This document shows, in pieces, positions 13,732 to 28,200 of a stretch of 64,000 nucleotides of DNA. Numbering within the stretch: position 1 is the stretch's first letter; the number at the start of each line of letters is the position of its first letter. This DNA is from Arctopsyche grandis (Eukaryota > Arthropoda > Insecta > Trichoptera > Hydropsychidae), in NCBI RefSeq assembly GCF_051622035.1, contig NC_135359.1, forward strand, positions 33,323,501-33,387,500, written 5' to 3'. Below the pieces are notes generated by a model. It made no database searches. It was not told the origin of the DNA and saw nothing but the letters and a program-made list of their open reading frames with translations. A program made the position numbers and the translations under genes.

Positions 13732-14102
13732 ATATACAGTGCAAGGACAAATACACTGACGAATACATTACCTATACACTATGCGACGAAAGTCTAGCAA
13801 GGATGATTGATAGTTTAGCTGAGGAGTCTACGTTTTGTTTTGGCTTTGTAGGATTCAGTTTTGGCTCAAAGATCTCACACGTGCAATAAAATTCTGTCAT
13901 CAAACATGTATTGTAGAATAGAAGAGACGGGGGCGTTTGACGATTAGCACGCCGATAATGGACATACCATTACCAGTTATGGGTCATGATATCAGTCAGA
14001 CGGCTCATTATCGACGGCCCCCATGAACCCAAAAATGCGCATCCAGTTCGAACTGGATCTTATTATTAACAGAGTCGGCGCAAAGCTGATAACAGTCGAC
14101 GT

Positions 14103-14140
14103 TATATAAAAGAGCGAAAATAGCCCTTATGTACAGAGTG
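14103..14140 (+). promoter_or_regulatory. Putative TATA promoter of the sugarbabe-like gene
   Basis: TATATAAAAG at 14103-14112 is a strong TATA box. A start site would be expected about 30 bases on, near the TACAGAG at 14132-14138. This would leave a 5' leader of about 430 bases before the first coding ATG. The leader could contain an intron that I cannot see. Inferred from position and motif only. Confidence 0.4.
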
Positions 14141-14567
14141 CACAAGCGACAAATTCGCATCTGTTTCCGTTCGATTTTATATAATTTGAAACAAAAACCA
14201 CACAATAATGTAATCGCACATTAGAAAGGGAAAGCAATACGATCTGTGTCGTTTGTTCTCACTTATGCATTGATTTTCATCGATCTGTTTTAAGATTTTT
14301 GTTTATTTGCGAGTTTGATAGTTCGATACGTGTAGGATGATAGTTTTGAGTTTTGATTTGTGCCGAAATGGACTCGGTCAGTTGTCGGTTAGAGCGAGAT
14401 GCGAGATGAATGAGACTGTAGGGGGTGAAGACATTGTCTTATCACACAGCTATCAAGTCGAGACAGACAGCTCTGTGAATATAAGCTTATAATGCCGATA
14501 GAATGTGTTCATTTCAGTGAAGACTTCACTGCCGTGAAAACGTTCTTTTCTCCGTACTTATGTTATA

Positions 14568-15985
<1,418 letters not shown>

Positions 15986-16262
15986 TTTTTATATACATAC
16001 GTATTGTACAATTGATTAATAAGATTCTAGTCATATCAAAAATGTGTAGATGAAGTTTATATGACAAAAAATGTAATACAAACTGACTTATAGGTTATGT
16101 GTGAAACAGTATTTTTTTAAATTGATATTATAAAATAAATTTTATATATTTTAAAAATATTCTTTAATTATAAAAAAAAACCTCATGGTATTCGTCATCA
16201 TAATTGGATAACAAGAAATTATAAAATGAAAAATTAATATAAATGTTCAGAATGCACTAAAA
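15986..16262. terminator. Convergent 3' ends of the zinc-finger gene and Nup54
   Basis: This 277-base gap separates the two stop codons of convergent genes. AATAAA near 16134 (plus strand) is a candidate polyadenylation signal for the zinc-finger gene. Minus-strand A/T-rich runs such as the TTTATT-type sequences could serve Nup54. The 3' UTRs may overlap. Confidence 0.5.
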
Positions 16263-19200
16263 TCACTCTGCTTCTTGCACAATCTTGTTCATTCCTTCGT
16301 GGATCAGTTTGAGATGCGAAATATCAGCATTGACTGTTTCTATTAAATGAGTCATACCTTTATGTTGCATAGCAAGGAATTGTTTTATATCATCTTGAGA
16401 ACCTTAAAAAAAAAAACAATATATAAATTCACACGAAAAATGGACGAAAAAGCATTCTAAATCAACAACAGCTCACCTTGATCCATAGAATAACGTTCAG
16501 ATTTCTGTAACAAGCCTTGCGATCTCTGCATTCTCATTTGAGATAAAAGTTCACTCAATCTTCCCTACAATATGTAAATAACAATAAATAAACAGCAAAT
16601 GTTAATTATGAAATAATAACAAAAACATACATTGAATTGAGTGGGTGCTGAAAGTTGTGAGTGAAGTGATTCCAATCGGCTACGGAGCGCTTCTTCTTCA
16701 GGTGTTATAGCGGCACCGGCACTTCTAGTACTCTCTTGTCGTAGGACGACCTGCATAATAACAAAAAAACTATAGAATTGACATACCAAATACAATGAAA
16801 AAAAAAATCAATAATATAATTCCAACCGTTAGAAGTCTATGATGCAAATGAACAAAACGTCTTCTTTGCTCTTGAAGAGTAGCAGTAGCCGCAGCTGATT
16901 TTGCTTTCAAATCTGTAATTTCATCGGCAGCTTTGGCTAAAAATTCTGCATGCACTTGAGTCTCCTCTTCCTGACTGCGCATCCGCCATTTCACCTCTGA
17001 AAATCCGATCATTGGAGTAGGGAAATATTTATCAGGGTCTGGATTATCTGCTTGTGCTTGTTTCCACAGTCTAATATCGATTCCTGAAATGAAACGCGGT
17101 TAAAGGAATGGCTCTCATCCGAATTTGATTGTATGCTAGTGTACGGTACCTGGTGGAGGAGTTTCTAAATATTCCTGCAGCTCTTTAGGCTCAGGACGGG
17201 CGTGCGGTAAAGCCGACGTAACTCCGAGTGATGACAACTGCTGTCTTTGTACGTTGCCATTGAGGAATTGAGACAATTCTGATGCCGGTATTCTAGATCC
17301 TGCACCACCCGTTGCCGACTTTTCCAATACGAATATAATAACCTGAAAAGAAAGTTTGTTTGAGTGACGTGTAATTTTCCAGAAAGCAAAATAAAAACAA
17401 CGCACTCACCCGTGTTTTCGAATCAGTAACAGGTTTTATAGAATCGATTGTAATGGTCAAAGTGGGCTTGTTTCCTAAAAGTGCGACTAATGAATTTTGT
17501 AGTTGTTGCTGTTGAGTCCTGTAATCATTGCATCCGTTAAAACGTAAAAGTTTGAATGTAGGTTTATATTTAAGGCTAGTTTAAAACTAGTGCATACTTG
17601 AGTTCCTGTTCTGGTTTGTTGAATAGAAGCTGCACGAGACCGTCCTTATCAGAAGTGGTTAAAAAGCAGTTGTATCCGATGGCTTTGAAACGGCAAAGAG
17701 GATTCTGTTCGGTTAATTCTATCGGAGGTTGATTGTTGGAATAGTACGCTTTGCCTGAAAGTTTTGTAAGACAAATTATGTATATATAGTTCTTCGGTGG
17801 GACAGAGTCAAAATTAAATCTCAAACATACCGAATCCCCATTTGGCCTGGAGGAAATTATATTTAGCAAGGATTTGATCACGTTCATCGCCAAATATATT
17901 ACAATTGAATACGGCATTCATCAGAGCCTCGTTCGGATTAACATTTTGAGGCTGAAATAAAAATAAATCATTAGTCACATCTAATGGTTAGTTTTAGAAC
18001 TGTTTAATCAGCAAAGTTCAGAGCTTGCACCGATCGCTGACTTGTACAGTGTCCGTACAGCCTTCAACAAATAAATTGAAATCATAATCACACAACAATG
18101 GGTAGGTATGAGTCAATTTCTGATGAACCATTTCAGCAGTTAAATCCGGATAAATTGACCACTTTGATATAAAACGATCTACTTGGATGTCGCAATTGTC
18201 TAAATTGGCAGCATTGTAGAAATATTATGTTTACCTGTAGTTGTTGCGCTTGTCCGAATCCGGTCGTCCCACCTAAGGGGGCTCCGTAACCCATCGCCCC
18301 CGTTCCGATCGGTTTGGCGCCAAAATTAGTGCCTAATCCGGTATTCGCACCGAATGTTGGAAATCCACCTGCAAAATTAGTGCCAAATCCACCGGGCTGG
18401 CCACCAAAGGCGGGATTTCCACTATTGAATGTCGAAGATGCAGCGTTAAAGATGCCGGTATTAGTGGGGGCACCGCCGAAGCCTGTATTTGGGGCACCGA
18501 ATCCAGTGTTTCCAGAGCCGAATACGGAACCTGGCCCGCCAAATCCAGTAGTTCCACCAGCACCAAATAAACCTGTCAACATTTATAATGTTTTAATACC
18601 AGCGAAAGTTCTTATATAATATAATAAATTTGGAATCTTTAAATCATTATGCAGATATTGAATTATATTTCATTACGCATTTAGTGTGTTAAAAAAAAAT
18701 TCAAACAAAACGCTGAGGTTATTCATTTATCAATTAATTAAGATTTTTCCACTTGTAAATGAACATTTGAAGATACGAAATAATGAATTTTCCTCTTGAC
18801 AAACGAGCTATTTTCAACAATTCCTTATCAGAATTCACAATACGAAATGACTTTTTACCCGCTAAATCATCGTCTCGTGCAGAATTTAACGGAAAACCAC
18901 AGATACGTAATTTTGCAGCTGTTGACAATTAATAGACTTGACCACAAATGAGGTAAATTCAGGTAGATAAATACGGTTCGTAATCAAATTATAACAATAC
19001 AGATCCAACGACATGAAAAATATCTGGTAAAATTAATTATTGTATTTTGCCTACTATGAAGAAACATTAAAAATTTCCCAGAAAATGTAAAAGACACACT
19101 TGGAACACCTTTCCATGCGGTGTCTTCACCTTTTTAAAACCTTTCAGTAGAAGTCAGTGTCTTTTTTCAGCCATTCGCTATCCACTGCTGGATGAAGGCC

Positions 19201-22200
19201 TCTCCAACACGCTTCCACTCGTCTCTGTTTTCCGCAACTCTCGTCCATCTCACCGCACACATTTTCCTAATTTCGTCCACCCATCTTCACTGGGGTCGTC
19301 CTTTTAACCTTTTGCATTCTCTTGGGTACCATTCTAGCAATTCTTTTGTCCACCTTTCGTCCATTCTTCTAGCCACTTGGCCCACCCATTGCCATTTAAA
19401 TCTCTTTACTTTATCCACTACCCTTGTCATACTTCTCACCCACGTGTTCCGCTTCCTATCTTTCCTCATTATGCCGAGCATACAGCGTACCATACTTCTT
19501 TGAGTGCATAGGACTTTCTACAGCATCTTGGCGTTTAATGTCCAAGTTTCACACCCATACGTCATCACTGGCAAAACGCATCGAAGATCTTATTCTTCAG
19601 ACAGAGTGGCATTTTTGATTTTAAAACAACATTCACTCCATCCCAATTTCATACGTCTCTTTAATTATTCTTCTTTACTACTGGACATGTCTATTATTTG
19701 ACCTAAATATAAATAATTACTTACTACTTCGACTATTTTATCATGTAATGAAATACATTGACTGTAGATAAGTGCACTACGAAATGTTTCACTTCGCTTG
19801 CTTAGATTTAGCTCATCTTTTAGAATACTCTCTGTCTATTCTACGTATATATGTCATGAGTTATCCATTTGAACTATTCATTATACTTCTCACAGCTTGG
19901 ATATTTGCAGAAACTGAAGCCAACCGTCATGTTTGTTATGCATAAAGACTGGTTTTGGTGCATTGTCTTTATAAATATGTGTTTGAATTTAATTAATAAG
20001 AATTTAGTGTTCGAATCAATGCTTGCAGATGCAAAATGTACTGTCGCAAATACCTGATCAAAACAAGTCTCAAAAACTTAACTGAATAATAACCACTTCC
20101 ACATTTCTGATTGTCTCGATAGACAAATACATTACATACCTCCCGCAGTAGTACCAGTATTTGTGCCAAATGTAGGATACAAAGTATTAGTCGTAGTCGT
20201 CGTCCCGAATCCACCAAAAGAAGGGGTAGCAGTCGTTTGCGTCGTGCCGAATGCACCTGAATGGAATGGAGCCGCACCTGAAACGATAGCCGTCAATCAA
20301 TCCTCACCTCAACCATGTGTTAGTATGCATCGAATTGGTTAATTTCGAACCAGTGGTTGCTGCCGGAGCGGCACCGAAAGCTCCAAAGCCGGTATTGGTG
20401 GTGGCTGGTGTGGTGCCGAAGCCTCCGAAGGAAGTGTTAGTGGTGGCTGGCGTTGTGCCGAAGTTTCCAAAGCCGGGGTTGGTAGTTGCAGGCGCCGTGC
20501 CGAATCCTCCAAAGGTGCTCGGAGCCGACGACGTGGCTAGCGAGCCGAACGAGAAGGCCGGAGTTCCAAATGCAGCTGTAGGAAAGACACACGAGGCAAA
20601 TTATGATTAGGAAAATTCTGCGATTTACATTATAACGTCAGCGTAAGCTTTGATACACTTTTAGGTGAATCACTTGTATTTTCACATCCATATTTGGTTT
20701 ATCATAATAGGATATAATACAAAACCGCAAAGTCGGAAATGAATCGTGGCGAAATATAAATTATGGTGTAATGTTTTGAATGTCAAAAAGGACTTTTCCG
20801 TCTCTTTTGTTAGGTACTTATATAAACGAATAGTTTTTTGACATTTTTGCATATAAATGATTAGAACATTAAGAGTACAATGTTCAAAATGGAAGCAATA
20901 AAATTAATAATGTACGTAATTATATAACAAGACTGGAATTATTCAAGAAAACTTTACTACTCATTAAGAATTGTTCAGTCATAAGATTTCATATAGAACG
21001 TCGATGACTTTCGTGATATTTTACGACAGGGAGATATCGGTCAGACATTATTCGTCTCTTTGCCGTTCTCATTGTTTATAGATATAACAGAAGCTGTAAA
21101 AATAATCGCAGAAGATTTCCGACTATAAATCTGCACAAATCTTCAAGCGCCCAAGTGCTTGATGTTTAGAGGAAATAGAAACATGTTATCAGGAATTACG
21201 ATAGAGTACTTCTTATCAAAATAATATTTGCATTCGATGCATAGAGATCTTACAGATAAGCTACCGGATTTTTTTGAAAGATTATTCACCCAGGTGAAAA
21301 GTCAAATAAAGTAGATAATGCACATATTTATTTCAACCTTATCAGTAGGGATTGCATTACCGGATTACCGATTTATCGGTAAATCGTTAAAATTTCAACA
21401 ACTTAATTATTTTATAGCATATTAAGTACATATTCTTCTTCTTCTTAATGCCTTGTCCGCATCCGGACGTTGGCGACCACCTCGTCAATTATTTGAAGAT
21501 ATCCGCATCGGTATTCAGCAGCTCGGAACAGCTCTTCAGTGCTAATTTCGAAGCCAAGACAATATCTTCCTTGCAATCCATGTTCTACCTTCTATTTTGC
21601 CCACGGTTGTCAAATGGAGAAATTCGTATTTTGGACCCCGTATCATGTGTCCGAGGTACTACATCTTTCTCCGCTTGATGACAGAAACAAGTTTCCTGCC
21701 TCTCTCTATCATGCCGAGGACAGCTTCATTTGATACTTATTTGGTCCATGGGCCTGTAGACCCACATCTCAAAAGCTTCGATGCGGCTGATCATCCTGGT
21801 CTTCAGAGTCCGTGTTTCACATCCATGTAGCAACACTGTCCAGACGTAGCTCTTCGTGAATCTCAAACGCGTAAGAAGAATGAGATGCTTATTTGTAAGC
21901 GCGATGTGGATTTATCTGGGTCCATCTCTTCATTTAACCAAGTACCCAGGTATTTAAATCTGTTGACTCTATATATAATATGCAGGTATATTTTTGCAAT
22001 AAAATCGATGCAAATGAGGTATTGTGGATTAGGTAGTCTGGGATTTGTTTATGTTCAGTATTAAATGTCCAAAAATGACTAAAACTCATCATTAAAGGCG
22101 TTCGATGGATCTTTTTCAAATAACAAAAGGACACTCCATTAGTGTTAATTAGTAAAGCAAGAGAGCATGGTTTTTCTAAGATATTTACAATAGTGAATTA

Positions 22201-25200
22201 TTTTAAAAAGCATCAAACGAATGCTGATCTTTGATCATCATATTTTTGGTTTGTTATATGTCTTAACCGTTTGCCCGCGTCTTCTATGGAAGCTTTGCGC
22301 GACAAGTCTGTAGCGCAGCTGTCTTCCATAGAATTTCTAAACTTTGCACGGGATTTTGAACCTTATATGCGCCTATATCAACTGTTTTAAGGTTCAAAAT
22401 TGGTTGAATATATTACTGAGAGTTGAATTCAATCTATTCATTTTGCTTAAAATGAATATATACAAGTCAAAATTAGTTTTTTGTGGAACCATACAGAAAC
22501 CTCGTTTATGTGACGTCACGTCTGTTGAACAATGGCGACGATACGTCTCAATTGTATGAAGAATAATTATTTGACAATTAAGCCAAAACTACGAGATATA
22601 TTTTGTATTTTATTATTTAAAATAATACTTAATGTGTTAATTAACATATCTGGTTACTTGAGTAAATATTAAAATCTGTATTTAAGGTCGAAAGCTGGAT
22701 TGCCAAATTCGCGAAAAAGATGCCGCATACAGGGCTTGTTCGCTATATTTATTGCCGCGGGCAAAGGGTTAAAATGTTGCCGTTTACCGGTAAATTGCAA
22801 TCCCTACTTATCGATGTGAAAGATATTTTCTTCTATTTTCATCGTTCTTGAAAGCCACGAGTACAAAAAGCAAATTGAAACGATTGCGGTGGATATTCAA
22901 GTCAAGGTCAAAATTTAAAAACAACTTACATACAACTCAAGTCGATGGTCCAAAGATGATATTTTAAGTTTTGAAACCGAAATAAAGTGAATCCCTTCCG
23001 TACGTACGTACATACATACATCAAAATTTCTTAACGATTTGATAACAAATTTACAACAAAAAAAAAATGCGTCAACAAGAAAACGCCAGTTCGCAAAACC
23101 CATACGTAAAATCTATTCTAAGGGGAAGTGGTATTCCCGTTGATACCAAAAAGGATGTTTGTGGTTGAACTATTCAAGGAAATACTTCCAACTATATAAC
23201 GCTACGCATATCACATTACTGATTCATCAAGTCCGTGTAAGCAGCAGAGAGCAGTCGTGTAACGAAATATCATCGGTGAGTGAAACAATTCGGCCTGCCA
23301 CATTCAATCAATCCATTCCGAAGTATTTTCAACGTTGATTTAATCCAATTTCAGAAAATGGCACCCTACAACCCAAACTACTACGATAGCTACGAAGACG
23401 ACGCTCAAAAAACAGTCGACGTCGTAACCCGCATAGTCCACCAAGCAGCGCAAGCCGTGACATTTCCGACGAACGGAATCATCGCCACCGACGACTTTGG
23501 ATCCGTCAACAGTGCTATAGATGCGATATCCGGCAACGGCGGCGACTCGATCCTCAACACGGCGTTCGGAATCCCTACTACCGAAATCATCCGAGAGATA
23601 GCCGATTCGAACAGCGTCGACGGGGCGACCACTGAAATCATAGAACAGATCACCAACGGGAATAGCTTTGAACAGGCTACCACTAAAATCATACAAGACA
23701 TCACCAACGGGAATAGCTTCGAGCAGGCGACCACTGAAGTCATACAAGATATCACCAATTCGAACGGCATCGTGGAGACGACTGATTTTCCCACTCATTT
23801 CGGTAAGTTTCAATACGACTAGAAAAGCGTGAAAGGCTTATACGAACCACAAAGAAAAAATCTTCATAGAAAGTTCTCACAAATTCATCCCGCTAACATA
23901 TTTAAGGCAGTAGCGTCCATATGGGCTGCGGGCTGCAGATCTCCCAGTATACTACATATGCATGCTATTTTTATTACTTACATACCTCCTTTACGTTTCA
24001 CTTACGATTACAATTCAGGAAAAAATTTGCCTCTTATCCGATCGTTTTCATACTTTGCCATATTGCTCATTTTGGTCATCAATATAAGTAAATGGATCCT
24101 CCGCCGTTACGATGGTGCAAAACTATCGTATAAGACGCGTTTGAAATTTGAATTTCTGAAAAGTGCCTGACGTCTATCCAATTTTTAGTTTTAAACATAG
24201 ATGGCGGTAGTAAAATAAAATTATTGGTATTTTTATTCAAAATAATAATTGTTTTCTTTTGAACACCGGTATGGTTTAAGACAATAGTTTGTTAATTTGC
24301 ATTGGAAATCATTCTTTTGAAGTGTAAACTTCTAGTTTCAGTAGAGAAAAGCATAGCATGAAGTTTAAAGACTTCCACTTAGCATACCAGAACATGCAAA
24401 AGTAAGCGTTTCATCTCTTTTGCACTTGAGTGTGAAGCAAGTGGGAAGTGTTTGCCATTTAATGTTATATTCGACATAAAAACAGTTGGTATATGAAAGC
24501 CATTTCATACAACACTTGGCAAAAATGAGTCAGAAACGATGATTGAAATGTACTATGCTATGTAAATTGGATATTTATTTAATATATGTATGTAATTATG
24601 TTATAGAAAAGGTGACGAACCACTACTTTTCGTTTGCCGAAGTGGATTTGAAAGATCACGACGGTGATTCGTTGTCGAACAATATGCCGTACATAATTCT
24701 GGTGGTGGTTCTGGCCGTGCTGGTTGCGGTCACCGTCATCGCTCTGGTCGTGTACCAGCGGCGAAAGTCTGCAGCCATCACGGATAAGAATCAGAAGGAG
24801 GTGGGCGTAGTCGGAACGGCTTTTAACAAGACGGACGACAAACGGGAGGCCCAGACGCCGCAGCAGATAATGTACGGAGAGCATTGATGCGATCTCGGTC
24901 GCGTTTGAATAGTTATTCTGTAAACTAGATATGATATTACTGTATGTTATTGTGATTGTATTTAATACTATGTAAGCGTTATTGAAAAATATATTTATTT
25001 AATCAAAACAACAACATTTTTTTTTACTTCGGCCCCGAATATGCAACACCGAATATATGATCAAACGATCAATTCCTGTACATCGCTGGTCGCCACGCGA
25101 GCTATATTTAGGCGTAATTAATTTTTCCAGGATAATAATCCTATTGGCCTATTTTTTTCTATAGTTGCAGTTGACAGGGGTTTTCAATATAAAATATGAT

Positions 25201-28200
25201 ATGTATCATAACCACTTAACGAGTTTAACCGTTTGCCCGCGGCCGTCTTCTATGGAAGCTTTGCGCGGCTGTCTTCCATAGAATTTCTGAACTTTGCACG
25301 GGATTTTGAGCCTTATATGCGCCTATTTCAACTGTTTTAAGGTTCAAAATTGGTTGAATATATTACTGAGAGTTGAATGCCATCTATTAAATTTGCTTAA
25401 AATGAATATATACCAGTCAAAATTAGTTTTTTGTGGAACCATACTGAAACCTCGTTTATGTGACGTCACGTCTGTTGAACAACGGCGACGATACGTCTCA
25501 ATTGTATGAAGAATAATTATTTGACAATTAAGCCAAAACTACGAGATATATTATGTATTTTATTGTTTAAAATAATACTTTATGTGTTAATTAACATATC
25601 TGGTTACTTGAGTAAATATTAAAATCTGTATTTAAGGTCGAAAGCTGGATTGCCAAATTCGCGAAAAAGATGCCGCATACAGGGCTTGTTTGCTATATTT
25701 ATTGCCGCGGGCAAAGGGTTAAAATGTTGCCGTTTACCGGTAAATTGCAATCCCTACTTATACTTAATATTAAAATCTGTATTTAAGGTCGAAAACTCGA
25801 TTGTCAAATTCGCGAAAAAGGTGCCGTGTAGAGGGCTTCTGCGCTATATTTATTGCCGCGGGCAAATGGCTAAGACTATGATTCGAAATTAATTTTGGTT
25901 ACTTCACAGTGACATCTAAAAATATCCTGTGCTACTAATGAAATTGAAAAAAGTCTATAGTTTTCCTCAATTTGTTATATATTCAAGAGGTAGTGTATTT
26001 TAGATAAGATCCATCGTTTTCTTTTCCTCTCTGTCCGGTAGGTTTATATCTACTTATTTGACGACATCGATCTGTCCGTCCGTAACTATTTTTACTATGA
26101 TTTTATCTTTAATTTATACCAGGAAGGCCTGATAGGTAACCCCAATGCGCCTTCCTGGCCAGAAACATTGTACATTTGATACAAATATTATAAGTATTGT
26201 TACGTACACCGCCGAGTAAGTGCAATCGGATTAGGCCGAGTAGCATCCCAGAGACTGTATGACCGTTATAATTGGTTTCGAGGATTATCTCCAAACTAAG
26301 TGCAAGTAGGCTAAAAAATGGCCACCGAATTGACGTAGTAAGCGGCACCCGATCCCGAACTGACAGCGATAGCGTGGGACTGAGTGTCGTGGGATTACAT
26401 ATCCGGGTACATGCCTAAACAATGGGGAAGTAACCGGACGTCGAAGATGCCCGGAGCGACCTGTCCCTTTATAAGGAGGTACTAAGATCATATCAAGACA
26501 TTCTGGACGGAGCACTGCCAGTGCGTGTATCTCCTTAATCACCAATAAATGCTGTGAGACGACTTTGGCCTTTTACTTGGATCCTCTACCTACCCCTACA
26601 CGACAATATTATATATTTACTCTTTATTTTAGACGTCGAAGATGTCCTGAGAGATCTATCCATTATAAGGCGATATCATGTCATTCTGGACTGAGCACTG
26701 CCAGTGCGTGTATCTCCTTAATCACCAATAAATGCTGTGAGGCAACTTTGGCCTTTTACTTGGATCCTCCACCCACCCCTACGCAACAATACTAACGATG
26801 ACTATCATACTAACGAGAACTTGAGTGCCAAATATTGTGTATTCGCGATTTTCACGGCAAAAATTGCCTTTGTGACCACCGCAATGTGACGAATAATCCA
26901 ATTACCTCATAATCTCCACCCAATCCTACGCAACAGTATTATACAAAGTACATAAATACATATCAATTAATATCCACAGAGACATCTATGGTCAAATTTG
27001 TGAATTTGCAGCATTAACAATTCAATAAATACAAATCAATTAATATCCACAGAGACATCTATGGTCAAATTTGTAAATTTGCAGCATTTTATACAATTCA
27101 GCGAAAGTCGAGATTGCCGAAAACTCGAGATCTTGAGAGAAAATGGGTAAGGTTGCCAATTTGTTGGAACCGTTTCAATGAAAATCGGATAAATTGGCGA
27201 ACTCTAATTGGAAACGATCGACCTGGAGTCACAAATCCAAGGCCAACGGAAACCAGTGGGATTTGAACCCGCGACCACTCTGTTCAAAGCATTATATGCT
27301 AATCACTAGTCTAATTCGGCTCCTTTGAGGATTATTTTTAAATAAAATGAACATCCTGATGGCAGCTAAATAAGTGTCTCTAAATAAGTAGTCTCAGTGA
27401 ATGAGCAGAGGAGATACTAAAATACCATAAGTATTCATTGGAGTTATTTCCTTTCAAAAGATGCGAGAACAATATCAATTTCTTGATTAGTATTCGTCCT
27501 TTATTAGTCGAAATAAAAGGTTCACACCCAAAATATAAACTAAGACCAAAAACAGCTCATTTGGCGAACACTGCTATATGGATATGTATCAGCGGGAATA
27601 CGATGAAGATCCATTAGCTTTTGAGAAATCAATTTTTGATCATTTTTTACGATCTACACACATGTTTAAATAGAACCAATTTTCTTAGATTCATACAACT
27701 CATTCTAATATAGAAACAAGGACAATAAATACTGGAATTTTTCCGAATGATTTATTTCCGTTATAAAGTTTGTACTGCCATCTATCGTACTATATTTTGT
27801 ACAACAAGAATATGGCATCAGATCATAAACATAAAATGATTCCCATATGTTTGTGATGAAATAACAGAATTCATTAAACTCATCCTATTAGATGGAAAAC
27901 TGGAAATATTTTCACTATAAAATATATTTTATTTCTTGAACAGTTCAATATTTTTTTAATCATATATGTATGTAAATAGATACAGGGATTCAGATGGCTG
28001 TGAATCGTTTATATGTGCATGTATATAACCTATAATTTGCGAAATTGAAATAATCTTTGAAAACAATGTATCGTAAATATGCATATAAACATGTGTGTAT
28101 ATTTTTAATAATTGTTGAATTTTTGTATACACACGAATAGTGTGTTTACAAGAGGAATAAACGAACGAATCGCAAGTGACAGTTGCAATATTTAGCGATG

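Larger units (their letters stand above)
21344..22808. mobile_element. Composite element with outer inverted ends
   Basis: The left end AGTAGGGATTGCATTACCGG is the inverse of the right end, CCGGTAAATTGCAATCCCTACT, apart from small changes. TATC flanks both sides (21340-21343 and 22809-22812). Inside lie a LINE fragment (21440-21960) and a piggyBac-like MITE (22263-22772). It sits in the large Nup54 intron. Confidence 0.5.

Noticed and set aside
18314..18619. Proline-rich plus-strand open frame of 101 codons
   Set aside because: It is the antisense of the Gly/Phe-rich FG-repeat exon of Nup54; Pro codons are the complement of Gly codons.
20317..20610. Val/Pro-rich plus-strand open frame of 97 codons
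   Set aside because: It is the antisense of another FG-repeat exon of Nup54.
23340..23813. 157-codon minus-strand frame opposite the nested gene
   Set aside because: It mirrors the 17-residue repeats on the plus strand; only the plus frame has a promoter, splice sites and an in-phase second exon.
27247..27325. tRNA-like sequence with A- and B-box
   Set aside because: The acceptor and anticodon stems do not pair well, and the sequence continues into a body shared with the repeat at 36775-37190, so it is a SINE head rather than a tRNA gene.
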